From assembly GCA_029255685.2 (NCBI GenBank), contig CM055317.2:19352501-19416500 (forward strand): a DNA stretch of 64,000 nt, given 5' to 3'. Below are positions 22,965 to 36,049 of the stretch, one piece after another (position 1 is the first letter of the stretch; each line of letters opens with the position of its first letter). The notes under the pieces are model-generated. The model had not been told where the DNA came from. It saw nothing but the letters and a program-made list of their open reading frames with translations, and searched no databases. The position numbers and the translations under genes were made by a program. Source of the stretch: Silene conica (taxonomy: Eukaryota > Streptophyta > Magnoliopsida > Caryophyllales > Caryophyllaceae).

Positions 22965-25566
22965 TGTAATACCCCGTATTTTATTATTATATTTATTGTT
23001 TATATTGATCGTGCGTGAACATTAGTGTTCGATAATTATAGTTAATCTTCATATTTGCGTGTTGGGATGGTTATATTCGATAATTTAATTATCGAATATA
23101 AGTGATATGTTATGTGTTACATGAATATTTTATATTCTTTTATACGACTTTAATAAAGGACCGTGTATGCGAATTATTATTCGTCGAATATGGTACTTAT
23201 AAAATAAGTATTGTTTTGTGTGGTCCGTGAGATTCGAACTAGGGACCGTTGACACACACACCAGTTTGGGCCTCGTTATGCGTGTTACCAAGAACAGCCC
23301 ACATACCGTCATTTATACAAACATACCCAAACAAACCCAGACCTCACTTCTACCGTCACATATCAACCCCCCAAAAACCCTAGCTTTGTGGAAATCGAAA
23401 CCTAAAGAAGACCCACACCCTTCAGCCGCCGCATCAGGGAGTAAGGGGGAGGTTCACACGGTGGGGTTAGGGTGGTCTAAGGAGGTTCGAATGCCAGTGA
23501 AATAGGTACGTTCACACTGTTTTGATAAATCGCAGTTTTTCTTCCTCTCTTTGATTCCAATTTCTAATCGTGTATGATGGTAGATAATCTGATTCTTTGG
23601 GTAATATTTATCTATGATGTTAGTAGATATGTTTTGAACCCTTGGGATGTCGTCGTGACCACCGTGGACCGTTGTCTAGGTTCAGGTTACAGCCGTGTCA
23701 GAGCCCTATGAAACACGCACCAGAACAGAGTCTTGAACGGTGGGGTTTTCACACTGTTTTTGAGTGTTTTCTCGTTGGTACTTTGGATGGATGTCGAGAG
23801 ATGCAGGTAGGTGGTAGTCAGGGTGTCAGAGGGGTTGTTCTCACAGTGGGTCATAGGGTTCATAGCGGTTTTTATAGTGGGTCTCGTTTTGGGTGTCTGG
23901 TTCGTGTCGGAACAGAGAAAACAGAGTGTCTTGGATGCTGGGTTTGGAGAGGCTGTCGTTGGTGGCTGTGGTGGTGTCGGCAGCCACTACTTTTATCCCT
24001 GGAATCACCACGGCCAAAGACGAGCCTGGTGGTGTCTCAAGCGAAAATAGTGGCCGCGTTTAGTGCCTAGTGTGGTGTTTGTGAGGGTGGTTGGTCTCGG
24101 TGGGAGGGGCTGTGTTTCGCATTCGGGTTTTTTCGCGTTGGTAGCTGTCCGTGTGTATTGTTTCTTGGGTTACCATCTAATTGGTTGTGTAGGCATTGTC
24201 TCTTTGTGAATTACTACTACTCTTATTATTATTCTTATTCTTATTATTATTATTATTATTCTTATTATTATTATTATTATTATTTACTCATTATATTAGT
24301 ATTGGTGTTGTAGTTGTTATCATTTTTGCCAACATATTATTATTATTATTGTGTATTGTTATTATTATTTTAATAATGGTACTAGTTGTGTCATTTTTTT
24401 TTAAGTTCTATGGTTTTCACAATGGCATAATTATATATTTTAATAATGTTTTATCACTTATCATATGTTTAGCAATTGTTAAGATTAAGATTGTTAGGGA
24501 ACATTGTGATTTCTTATAAGTATGTATGTTGTTGATATATGGATGTAATAATTCAATATTTGATTTACGTTATAAGTAATAAGCTTATAATTAGTTAATG
24601 ATGATGACTTGTTCATGAGAATATATTATGATCAATATTAATCGTATTTAATTATATTATTGTTATTGTATGATTAACATTAATATTGGAAGGGTATAAG
24701 TATGTTATTTATTGTTGGGTGAATTAGTAAGTTTATAATTGACATGTAAGTGAACATGACCAAGTAATTCCGTTGGTATTGTTGATTGTGTGAACAACTT
24801 TTGATATTAAGTAATAATACTTATAGGAACGGAATCCGAGGTGGAACATTTCTAGCAGTTGTACGGTTGACATCGATATCCTGCAATTGAGGTAGGGGAA
24901 ATATATTATGATTCATGTTGTGACATGAAATGTGTACGTGATGCTTATTACGAGTTTGATATAATTGATTATTACTGACTGTGGATCGTATTATTATAAT
25001 TGATCACTGTGGAGATCAGGAGGTGTGAAATGGGTCTTGTGATATTGGGTCTTGTGATATGGGACTTGTGATATGGCCATGGGAGGTGCGGTGTGATGGT
25101 GGTGTGGTGTGATGGAGGTGTGGTGTGATGGAGGTGTGGTGGTTGATTGGATGATGTGGAGGTGGAGGAGGATACTGTTCTATTGTTAATTATGTCTTAT
25201 CTGTTTTTACCTACTCAACCTCGCGGTTGACCCTGTGTATTCGTGTGACACCTACGATGATCCGGAATGGGGAGTAGTTTTGACAGGTCAGTGACTGATG
25301 GAATAGGAGCTTGGGCATGGAGAGAGACATGGCATGGACCTACTTAGAGTTAGATCACATTTAGATATCGTCAGTTGTACTTTCATTTAATCAAGTTTGG
25401 ACCTCATAGTTGTTGTAATACCAAGCTTAAATTTAATCAGTTTTTACATAAAGTGCTTTGGTTTGTTTACCTTGTTATTCACTACCTCGGATATTCCGGG
25501 ATGGTAACAGCTTCATTTATTTGGGAATATCTTGCTAAAGGCTCTTAAATAAATGGGGGTGTTACA
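22965..25566 (+). repeat. LTR1 of the array, 2602 bp, lacks the small retroposon insert
   Basis: It carries several bases not found in the other four LTRs, for example gggatggtt at 23064, ggaccgtgta at 23158 and gacttgttcatg near 24610. It lacks both the roughly 125-bp poly-T-headed insert and the CG of gatgtcgtaa. It shares some bases with LTR5 against LTRs 2-4, for example agaacagccc and tattccggga. It contains a 29-bp palindrome (23072-23100), a TTA-rich microsatellite (about 24210-24360) and a gtgtgatggag minisatellite (about 25025-25145). Confidence 0.93.
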
Positions 25567-25569
25567 AAG

Positions 25570-25581
25570 TAGTATCAGAGC
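25570..25581 (+). other. Primer-binding site of array unit 1
   Basis: TAGTATCAGAGC lies three bases after the LTR1 end. It matches 11 of 12 bases of the initiator Met tRNA complement TGGTATCAGAGC. The same site follows LTR2 (31454), LTR3 (37338) and LTR4 (43215). LTR5 is followed by the TSD instead. Confidence 0.85.
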
Positions 25582-28500
25582 GAACGATCCCCAGGCCTAC
25601 ACTAAATGAATAATAATGAACGTAGGAAGAGTCTAATAAAATGAACCCCGAGATGAAACTGATAGGAGCCCCAAAAAAGAACGGTATGAGTTAGGGGCCC
25701 CCTCACACCAGACCTGGGCCCTTTCGGTTCTGTCTCGGGAACCCTATGAGAGTAATTGGAGAGTGGGGTAGACTATATAGTGACCTTGTTATACTGTACT
25801 AACGTCCTTACAGGAGAAGAATGAGGTAAGTGATACGTGATTTACGGTTAATAATGTGGGTTGAAAGTTATGCTTGATATTAAAATGTGGATCGAGCAGG
25901 ATGATTGAATTAAAATTTGAAGAATATGGATGTGTAATTGTTGAGCAATAGCTAAGAGGGATGTGATCATATGATTTCGGTGTTTGAAGCGTACATGTGA
26001 TTATCTAATTATTAAAGGATTACCGTAATTAGGTCGTATATTGTTGGTATTTGGATATGAATGATCGGACTTATATATATTAGTAATCCATGTCTAGTGA
26101 TATGCGGAATGTGTTGCCTCAAGCCACGAATGATATATAAATATGTGTTACAATAGTATATAGATGCAATGTATAAATTTTGAGTAATTAATTGGTTCTA
26201 CTTCCAGCTTAGAAATCTTAACGTGTTCTAGATGACGGTTACAGTTTGAGTGATGAATACATGTTAATATGGTAGTGTTTATGCCTCAATAATATGTCAA
26301 CGTCTTATAGAACAAAAATGGTTGAGCTTCGTAGTAGAATGTGAAGTTGTAAAAGAACTAAATTTTTTGATAAGTTTTCAAAATTTTACCTCGCTTGCAA
26401 AGGCTGCCATCTAAAATGTGTTCTCTATATGAGTATGAAAATTTTATGTATGATAAGCCATGTAGATCTCAACGAGTTGTTATTTAATAGTGATTTCTGC
26501 AAGTTGTCCAATTTTCTGTCGAATCGCGGTAAAGTTTTCTTTTGACCAACTGAGTGTTTGAATTTGTTATAAATAATTCCCTTAGGATGTGCATTTGATT
26601 CTTTTTCCTACGATTAGTTAATTCATTATATTTTTTTTTTCTAGAAACTGTTAAAACTCGTAATATAGTTGAGCGACGATTTAATTGTGATTTGCTTACA
26701 AGTGCTGCAGCATGCTTATTGGTGAAATTATGGGTTAGATAAGTTTTATATAAAAGTTCAATCAATTGTGGATTAAGTGATGTAACCACGTCACACCCTG
26801 TTATGGCTTTAGTAACATGAACAATAGTCATATGATATGAATATGGACCTTACTACATGGTAATGTAACCTTGCTTATTTCGTTGGGTTTTATATAAAAT
26901 AGTTTCAATTATACGGACGTTCCTACTTTCTGTTGTTATGACCTCAAAATAATTATGTGATGTTCCTATGTGATGTTAAAATCATGTTTATCAGAGAGGA
27001 GTCTTGACAAGTGGTAGAATGGAATTTAATTAGTAAGATTATTAGCACGATGTCATGAGTAAAAGTTGTATAGCAACTTAATTGTTATAATTAATGGTGG
27101 TTATTTTGAACAACGTGAACCTTGTTGCTATTCTTTCGTATATTAAAGGTGCATCTTTGTCTAGTTCCCTGATGTAATCGCCTATGACTCCGTCATGTAT
27201 ACTGTTGCGCCATAAAATGAATTGCATATTACTATGTTCGAAATCTGATCACGATGTATTGCGTTATTAGTTAGTTTGGCATGTGATTTAGTGTTGTGCA
27301 TTCGTTTACTTTATCGTTAAATTTCATGATCCGTGAGCTACAATTTGTGAGAACAACGTTTTAGTAAAGGAGAGTCAGAATGCCTCCGTGCAGTTTCGAG
27401 TCCGATCTGTAGTTGAAAAATAGCCCTTTGCTTGTGTTTATAATTGTCACAAACTACCATTTCAGCGTTTCAAAAGTTTTTTTTTCAAAAGTTTTAAATT
27501 TATTCAAGATGATGAATAACCATGATGACGCTTGATCTTTTAATAATTGTAGTAATTGTTTGCAATATGGCAAGTTCTGTACTTACGTATTGATGAAAGC
27601 CTGCCCGGACGCTTATTTGTTGCGCATTATATGAACTCTTATATTACAAGACATGTATTTTATTAGTCTCATGATAGATGATGTAAGCTGAGTTATACCT
27701 AAGTGATCTGGTTAACTTATTAATACCTAGATATGCTAAACGGTCTCGTTAGTCCATGATTTGTGCATATTTTGTGAAACATGTCAATGCCCCATGTTTA
27801 ATTTCGTTCATTCAAATTTTGCTCCATGTCTTTTCCTAAAATATGGTTTTGCTTCTAAACTATGATTATGAACTATAAGCTTCTTGCTTGTTTACATTGT
27901 TGTTAATATATTAAATTTGTGAGAAATTTCAAGGGTATGCAAGTGTTACCTATTCCGATTCTGTTTTACTGCGTAACTCGATTTCTACAGACCCTAATAC
28001 TCTTGTTATTGCTCAAGGTTATATGATTACATGATACTTGCTATGGGCCTCTTTTGTGTACTTATTTGTGTGATATATTAGTAATTGTCCTTTTATTTTG
28101 ATTATAAGATAATTCTTTTGTTTGTGAGACGGATAAGCTTTTGGTAATTGATTATTGTGTGTTATGTGTAATAATTCTGTATTAGACTCGTCTGGTATAG
28201 TGTACAAGCTCTTGTTTCATGAGTTGTGGAATTGTAAGTGTACATACAAACGTGTCGATGAATTGGTTAACATACTTACATTGTCATGTTCTTTAGCTGT
28301 TGGGCTAGAGTTTGGTGGGATAGAGTAATGTGCTGGGAATTCTTATAATGAGGTTACGAGGACGTAACCATGTTTTAAGGAGGATAGGATTGTAAAATCT
28401 TGGTGATTACGTTACAGCTAGTTGTTATAGCATGTAAAATCGTTATGTCGTGATTGTTCGAATATACTAATAATCCGGTTTACTTCAGTTATGCTTTATA

Positions 28501-28696
28501 ATGTCATTCGTGAAGTATTTTTTATTTTTTTTTACTTAGTGATGCGTTGAACTTTGGGGACAAAGTTCTCTTAACGAGGGTAGAATGTAACATTACGTGT
28601 TTTGAAGTCTATATAAGTGTTATCGATGATTGTTTCATGCTTGTTATAAGTTCTGTACCGTTATGGGGTGGCGAACTTCGGGACGAAGTTCCTTTT

Positions 28697-28709
28697 AAGG
28701 GGGGAAGAC
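28697..28709 (+). other. Polypurine tract of array unit 1
   Basis: AAGGGGGGAAGAC lies immediately before the LTR2 start TGTAATAC. Identical tracts precede LTR3 (34581-34593), LTR4 (40465-40477) and LTR5 (46342-46354). Confidence 0.85.
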
Positions 28710-30115
28710 TGTAATACCCCGTATTTTATTATTGTATTTATTGTTTATATTGATCGTGCGTGAACATTAGTGTTCGATAATTATAGTTAATCTTCATATT
28801 TGCGTGTTGGGACGGTTATATTCGATAATTTAATTATCGAATATAAGTGATATGTTATGTGTTACATAAATATTTTATATTCTTTTATACGACTTTAATA
28901 AAGGACCTTGTATGCGAATTATTATTCGTCGAATATGGTACTTATAAAATAAGTATTGTTTTGTGTGGTCCGTGAGATTCGAACTAGGGACCGTTGACAC
29001 ACACACCAGTTTGGGCCTCGTTATGCGTGTTACCAAGAACATCCCACATACCGTCATTTATACAAACATACCCAAACAAACCCAGACCTCACTTCTACCG
29101 TCACATATCAACCCCCCAAAAACCCTAGCTTTGTGGAAATCGAAACCTAAAGAAGACCCACACCCTTCAGCCGCCGCATCAGGGAGTAAGGGGGAGGTTC
29201 ACACGGTGGGGTTAGGGTGGTCTAAGGAGGTTCGAATGCCAGTGAAATAGGTACGTTCACACTGTTTTGATAAATCGCAGTTTTTCTTCCTCTCTTTGAT
29301 TCCAATTTCTAATCGTGTATGATGGTAGATAATCTGATTCTTTGGGTAATATTTATCTATGATGTTAGTAGATATGTTTTGAACCCTTGGGATGTCGTCG
29401 TGACCACCGTGGACCGTTGTCTAGGTTCAGGTTACAGCCGTGTCAGAGCCCTATGAAACACGCACCAGAACAGAGTCTTGAACGGTGGGGTTTTCACACT
29501 GTTTTTGAGTGTTTTCTCGTTGGTACTTTGGATGGATGTCGAGAGATGCAGGTAGGTGGTAGTCAGGGTGTCAGAGGGGTTGTTCTCACAGTGGGTCATA
29601 GGGTTCATAGCGGTTTTTATAGTGGGTCTCGTTTTGGGTGTCTGGTTCGTGTCGGAACAGAGAAAACAGAGTGTCTTGGATGCTGGGTTTGGAGAGGCTG
29701 TCGTTGGTGGCTGTGGTGGTGTCGGCAGCCACTACTTTTATCCCTGGAATCACCACGGCCAAAGACGAGCCTGGTGGTGTCTCAAGCGAAAATAGTGGCC
29801 GCGTTTAGTGCCTAGTGTGGTGTTTGTGAGGGTGGTTGGTCTCGGTGGGAGGGGCTGTGTTTCGCATTCGGGTTTTTTCGCGTTGGTAGCTGTCCGTGTG
29901 TATTGTTTCTTGGGTTACCATCTAATTGGTTGTGTAGGCATTGTCTCTTTGTGAATTACTACTACTCTTATTATTATTCTTATTCTTATTATTTTTTTTT
30001 TTTTTTTTTTTTATTAAAGAGAACTTTTATTAAAATAATTGAAAAATTACATGAAATTTGTGGGCACCCGCGAAACTAGCTGGGCGCCCACTCCCTTAGC
30101 AATAGCAAAACTAAG

Positions 30116-30165
<50 letters not shown>

Positions 30166-31450
30166 TACTCATTATATTAGTATTGGTGTTGTAGTTGTTA
30201 TCATTTTTGCCAACATATTATTATTATTATTGTGTATTGTTATTATTATTTTAATAATGGTACTAGTTGTGTCATTTTTTTTTAAGTTCTATGGTTTTCA
30301 CAATGGCATAATTATATATTTTAATAATGTTTTATCACTTATCATATGTTTAGCAATTGTTAAGATTAATATTGTTAGGGAACATTGTGATTTCTTATAA
30401 GTATGTATGTTGTTGATATATGGATGTCGTAATAATTCAATATTTGATTTACGTTATAAGTAATAAGCTTATAATTAGTTAATGATGATGACTTGATCAT
30501 GAGAATATATTATGATCAATATTAATCGTATTTAATTATATTATTGTTATTGTATGATTAACATTAATATTGGAAGGGTATAAGTATGTTATTTATTGTT
30601 GGGTGAATTAGTAAGTTTATAATTGACATGTAAGTGAACATGACCAAGTAATTCCGTTGGTATTGTTGATTGTGTGAACAACTTTTGATATTAAGTAATA
30701 ATACTTATAGGAACGGAATCCGAGGTGGAACATTTCTAGCAGTTGTACGGTTGACATCGATATCCTGCAATTGAGGTAGGGGAAATATATTATGATTCAT
30801 GTTGTGACATGAAATGTGTACGTGATGCTTATTACGAGTTTGATATAATTGATTATTACTGACTGTGGATCGTATTATTATAATTGATCACTGTGGAGAT
30901 CCGGAGGTGTGAAATGGGTCTTGTGATATTGGGTCTTGTGATATGGGACTTGTGATATGGCCATGGGAGGTGCGGTGTGATGGTGGTGTGGTGTGATGGA
31001 GGTGTGGTGTGATGGAGGTGTGGTGGTTGATTGGATGATGTGGAGGTGGAGGAGGATACTGTTCTATTGTTAATTATGTCTTATCTGTTTTTACCTACTC
31101 AACCTCGCGGTTGACCCTGTGTATTCGTGTGACACCTACGATGATCCGGAATGGGGAGTAGTTTTGACAGGTCAGTGACTGATGGAATAGGAGCTTGGGC
31201 ATGGAGAGAGACATGGCATGGACCTACTTAGAGTTAGATCACATTTAGATATCGTCAGTTGTACTTTCATTTAATCAAGTTTGGACCTCATAGTTGTTGT
31301 AATACCAAGCTTAAATTTAATCAGTTTTTACATAAAGTGCTTTGGTTTGTTTACCTTGTTATTCACTACCTCGGATATTCTGGGATGGTAACAGCTTCAT
31401 TTATTTGGGAATATCTTGCTAAAGGCTCTTAAATAAATGGGGGTGTTACA
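28710..31450 (+). repeat. LTR2 of the array, 2741 bp
   Basis: It is nearly identical to LTR3. The two share gtatttattg near the start, agaacatccc, gatccggagg and tattctggga. It carries the poly-T-headed insert at 29992-30117. Confidence 0.93.
29992..30117 (-). mobile_element. Small retroposon fragment inserted in the LTR microsatellite (copy in LTR2)
   Basis: Read on the minus strand it is about 105 bp of unique sequence ending in an AATAAAA-containing stretch and a poly-A run. It interrupts a (TTA)n tract, as expected for a short polyadenylated retrotransposed fragment. It is absent from LTR1 and present at the same place in LTR2-LTR5. It has a small inverted pair, gtgggcacccgcg and gggcgcccac. 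I cannot tell whether the parent is a SINE, a LINE 3' end or a processed transcript. A TSD cannot be told from the repeat around it. Confidence 0.75.
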
Positions 31451-34400
31451 AAGTAGTATCAGAGCGAACGATCCTCAGGCCTACACTAAATGAATAATAA
31501 TGAACGTAGGAAGAGTCTAATAAAATGAACCCCGAGATGAAACTGATAGGAGCCCCAAAAAAGAACGGTATGAGTTAGGGGCCCCCTCACACCAGACCTG
31601 GGCCCTTTCGGTTCTGTCTCGGGAACCCTATGAGAGTAATTGGAGAGTGGGGTAGACTATATAGTGACCTTGTTATACTGTACTAACGTCCTTACAGGAG
31701 AAGAATGAGGTAAGTGATACGTGATTTACGGTTAATAATGTGGGTTGAAAGTTATGCTTGATATTAAAATGTGGATCGAGCAGGATGATTGAATTAAAAT
31801 TTGAAGAATATGGATGTGTAATTGTTGAGCAATAGCTAAGAGGGATGTGATCATATGATTTCGGTGTTTGAAGCGTACATGTGATTATCTAATTATTAAA
31901 GGATTACCGTAATTAGGTCGTATATTGTTGGTATTTGGATATGAATGATCGGACTTATATATATTAGTAATCCATGTCTAGTGATATGCGGAATGTGTTG
32001 CCTCAAGCCACGAATGATATATAAATATGTGTTACAATAGTATATAGATGCAATGTATAAATTTTGAGTAATTAATTGGTTCTACTTCCAGCTTAGAAAT
32101 CTTAACGTGTTCTAGATGACGGTTACAGTTTGAGTGATGAATACATGTTAATATGGTAGTGTTTATGCCTCAATAATATGTCAACGTCTTATAGAACAAA
32201 AATGGTTGAGCTTCGTAGTAGAATGTGAAGTTGTAAAAGAACTAAATTTTTTGATAAGTTTTCAAAATTTTACCTCGCTTGCAAAGGCTGCCATCTAAAA
32301 TGTGTTCTCTATATGAGTATGAAAATTTTATGTATGATAAGCCATGTAGATCTCAACGAGTTGTTATTTAATAGTGATTTCTGCAAGTTGTCCAATTTTC
32401 TGTCGAATCGCGGTAAAGTTTTCTTTTGACCAACTGAGTGTTTGAATTTGTTATAAATAATTCCCTTAGGATGTGCATTTGATTCTTTTTCCTACGATTA
32501 GTTAATTCATTATATTTTTTTTTTCTAGAAACTGTTAAAACTCGTAATATAGTTGAGCGACGATTTAATTGTGATTTGCTTACAAGTGCTGCAGCATGCT
32601 TATTGGTGAAATTATGGGTTAGATAAGTTTTATATAAAAGTTCAATCAATTGTGGATTAAGTGATGTAACCACGTCACACCCTGTTATGGCTTTAGTAAC
32701 ATGAACAATAGTCATATGATATGAATATGGACCTTACTACATGGTAATGTAACCTTGCTTATTTCGTTGGGTTTTATATAAAATAGTTTCAATTATACGG
32801 ACGTTCCTACTTTCTGTTGTTATGACCTCAAAATAATTATGTGATGTTCCTATGTGATGTTAAAATCATGTTTATCAGAGAGGAGTCTTGACAAGTGGTA
32901 GAATGGAATTTAATTAGTAAGATTATTAGCACGATGTCATGAGTAAAAGTTGTATAGCAACTTAATTGTTATAATTAATGGTGGTTATTTTGAACAACGT
33001 GAACCTTGTTGCTATTCTTTCGTATATTAAAGGTGCATCTTTGTCTAGTTCCCTGATGTAATCGCCTATGACTCCGTCATGTATACTGTTGCGCCATAAA
33101 ATGAATTGCATATTACTATGTTCGAAATCTGATCACGATGTATTGCGTTATTAGTTAGTTTGGCATGTGATTTAGTGTTGTGCATTCGTTTACTTTATCG
33201 TTAAATTTCATGATCCGTGAGCTACAATTTGTGAGAACAACGTTTTAGTAAAGGAGAGTCAGAATGCCTCCGTGCAGTTTCGAGTCCGATCTGTAGTTGA
33301 AAAATAGCCCTTTGCTTGTGTTTATAATTGTCACAAACTACCATTTCAGCGTTTCAAAAGTTTTTTTTTCAAAAGTTTTAAATTTATTCAAGATGATGAA
33401 TAACCATGATGACGCTTGATCTTTTAATAATTGTAGTAATTGTTTGCAATATGGCAAGTTCTGTACTTACGTATTGATGAAAGCCTGCCCGGACGCTTAT
33501 TTGTTGCGCATTATATGAACTCTTATATTACAAGACATGTATTTTATTAGTCTCATGATAGATGATGTAAGCTGAGTTATACCTAAGTGATCTGGTTAAC
33601 TTATTAATACCTAGATATGCTAAACGGTCTCGTTAGTCCATGATTTGTGCATATTTTGTGAAACATGTCAATGCCCCATGTTTAATTTCGTTCATTCAAA
33701 TTTTGCTCCATGTCTTTTCCTAAAATATGGTTTTGCTTCTAAACTATGATTATGAACTATAAGCTTCTTGCTTGTTTACATTGTTGTTAATATATTAAAT
33801 TTGTGAGAAATTTCAAGGGTATGCAAGTGTTACCTATTCCGATTCTGTTTTACTGCGTAACTCGATTTCTACAGACCCTAATACTCTTGTTATTGCTCAA
33901 GGTTATATGATTACATGATACTTGCTATGGGCCTCTTTTGTGTACTTATTTGTGTGATATATTAGTAATTGTCCTTTTATTTTGATTATAAGATAATTCT
34001 TTTGTTTGTGAGACGGATAAGCTTTTGGTAATTGATTATTGTGTGTTATGTGTAATAATTCTGTATTAGACTCGTCTGGTATAGTGTACAAGCTCTTGTT
34101 TCATGAGTTGTGGAATTGTAAGTGTACATACAAACGTGTCGATGAATTGGTTAACATACTTACATTGTCATGTTCTTTAGCTGTTGGGCTAGAGTTTGGT
34201 GGGATAGAGTAATGTGCTGGGAATTCTTATAATGAGGTTACGAGGACGTAACCATGTTTTAAGGAGGATAGGATTGTAAAATCTTGGTGATTACGTTACA
34301 GCTAGTTGTTATAGCATGTAAAATCGTTATGTCGTGATTGTTCGAATATACTAATAATCCGGTTTACTTCAGTTATGCTTTATAATGTCATTCGTGAAGT

Positions 34401-34593
34401 ATTTTTTATTTTTTTTTACTTAGTGATGCGTTGAACTTTGGGGACAAAGTTCTCTTAACGAGGGTAGAATGTAACATTACGTGTTTTGAAGTCTATATAA
34501 GTGTTATCGATGATTGTTTCATGCTTGTTATAAGTTCTGTACCGTTATGGGGTGGCGAACTTCGGGACGAAGTTCCTTTTAAGGGGGGAAGAC
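31451..34593 (+). other. Internal region I2, 3143 bp, non-coding
   Basis: It has the same length as I1 and is almost identical to it. The C to T change in gatcctcagg near the start distinguishes it. It is bounded by the primer-binding site (31454) and polypurine tract (34581-34593). Confidence 0.92.
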
Positions 34594-35999
34594 TGTAATA
34601 CCCCGTATTTTATTATTGTATTTATTGTTTATATTGATCGTGCGTGAACATTAGTGTTCGATAATTATAGTTAATCTTCATATTTGCGTGTTGGGACGGT
34701 TATATTCGATAATTTAATTATCGAATATAAGTGATATGTTATGTGTTACATAAATATTTTATATTCTTTTATACGACTTTAATAAAGGACCTTGTATGCG
34801 AATTATTATTCGTCGAATATGGTACTTATAAAATAAGTATTGTTTTGTGTGGTCCGTGAGATTCGAACTAGGGACCGTTGACACACACACCAGTTTGGGC
34901 CTCGTTATGCGTGTTACCAAGAACATCCCACATACCGTCATTTATACAAACATACCCAAACAAACCCAGACCTCACTTCTACCGTCACATATCAACCCCC
35001 CAAAAACCCTAGCTTTGTGGAAATCGAAACCTAAAGAAGACCCACACCCTTCAGCCGCCGCATCAGGGAGTAAGGGGGAGGTTCACACGGTGGGGTTAGG
35101 GTGGTCTAAGGAGGTTCGAATGCCAGTGAAATAGGTACGTTCACACTGTTTTGATAAATCGCAGTTTTTCTTCCTCTCTTTGATTCCAATTTCTAATCGT
35201 GTATGATGGTAGATAATCTGATTCTTTGGGTAATATTTATCTATGATGTTAGTAGATATGTTTTGAACCCTTGGGATGTCGTCGTGACCACCGTGGACCG
35301 TTGTCTAGGTTCAGGTTACAGCCGTGTCAGAGCCCTATGAAACACGCACCAGAACAGAGTCTTGAACGGTGGGGTTTTCACACTGTTTTTGAGTGTTTTC
35401 TCGTTGGTACTTTGGATGGATGTCGAGAGATGCAGGTAGGTGGTAGTCAGGGTGTCAGAGGGGTTGTTCTCACAGTGGGTCATAGGGTTCATAGCGGTTT
35501 TTATAGTGGGTCTCGTTTTGGGTGTCTGGTTCGTGTCGGAACAGAGAAAACAGAGTGTCTTGGATGCTGGGTTTGGAGAGGCTGTCGTTGGTGGCTGTGG
35601 TGGTGTCGGCAGCCACTACTTTTATCCCTGGAATCACCACGGCCAAAGACGAGCCTGGTGGTGTCTCAAGCGAAAATAGTGGCCGCGTTTAGTGCCTAGT
35701 GTGGTGTTTGTGAGGGTGGTTGGTCTCGGTGGGAGGGGCTGTGTTTCGCATTCGGGTTTTTTCGCGTTGGTAGCTGTCCGTGTGTATTGTTTCTTGGGTT
35801 ACCATCTAATTGGTTGTGTAGGCATTGTCTCTTTGTGAATTACTACTACTCTTATTATTATTCTTATTCTTATTATTTTTTTTTTTTTTTTTTTTTATTA
35901 AAGAGAACTTTTATTAAAATAATTGAAAAATTACATGAAATTTGTGGGCACCCGCGAAACTAGCTGGGCGCCCACTCCCTTAGCAATAGCAAAACTAAG

Positions 36000-36049
<50 letters not shown>

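Larger units (their letters stand above)
25567..28709 (+). other. Internal region I1, 3143 bp, non-coding
   Basis: It runs from the primer-binding site to the polypurine tract. The longest open frame is a 115-residue minus-strand frame (26484-26831) with no family I recognise. The first 260 bp (to the ggagaagaatgaggtaagt stretch) and the segment around 26340-26460 are conserved in the minus-strand element at 1193-6173. I1 has gatccccagg near its start where I2-I4 have gatcctcagg. Confidence 0.9.

Noticed and set aside
23642-24070. 142-, 95- and 79-residue open frames repeated in every array LTR.
   Set aside because: They lie wholly inside LTRs and overlap each other in different frames. They have a Gly/Val/Trp-rich composition driven by GTG-rich DNA and have no counterpart in the related minus-strand LTRs.
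24196-24519. A leucine-rich hydrophobic 107-residue frame (and 41844-42161) that could look like a membrane protein.
   Set aside because: It is a translation of the (TTA/TTC)n microsatellite, and frame and length vary between LTR copies with the repeat.
26484-26831. A 115-residue minus-strand open frame identical in all four internal regions (also 32368, 38252, 44129).
   Set aside because: The copies are identical because the units are recent duplicates, so identity is not evidence of selection. The frame has no recognisable domain, is antisense to the element, and has no evident counterpart in the diverged family member.
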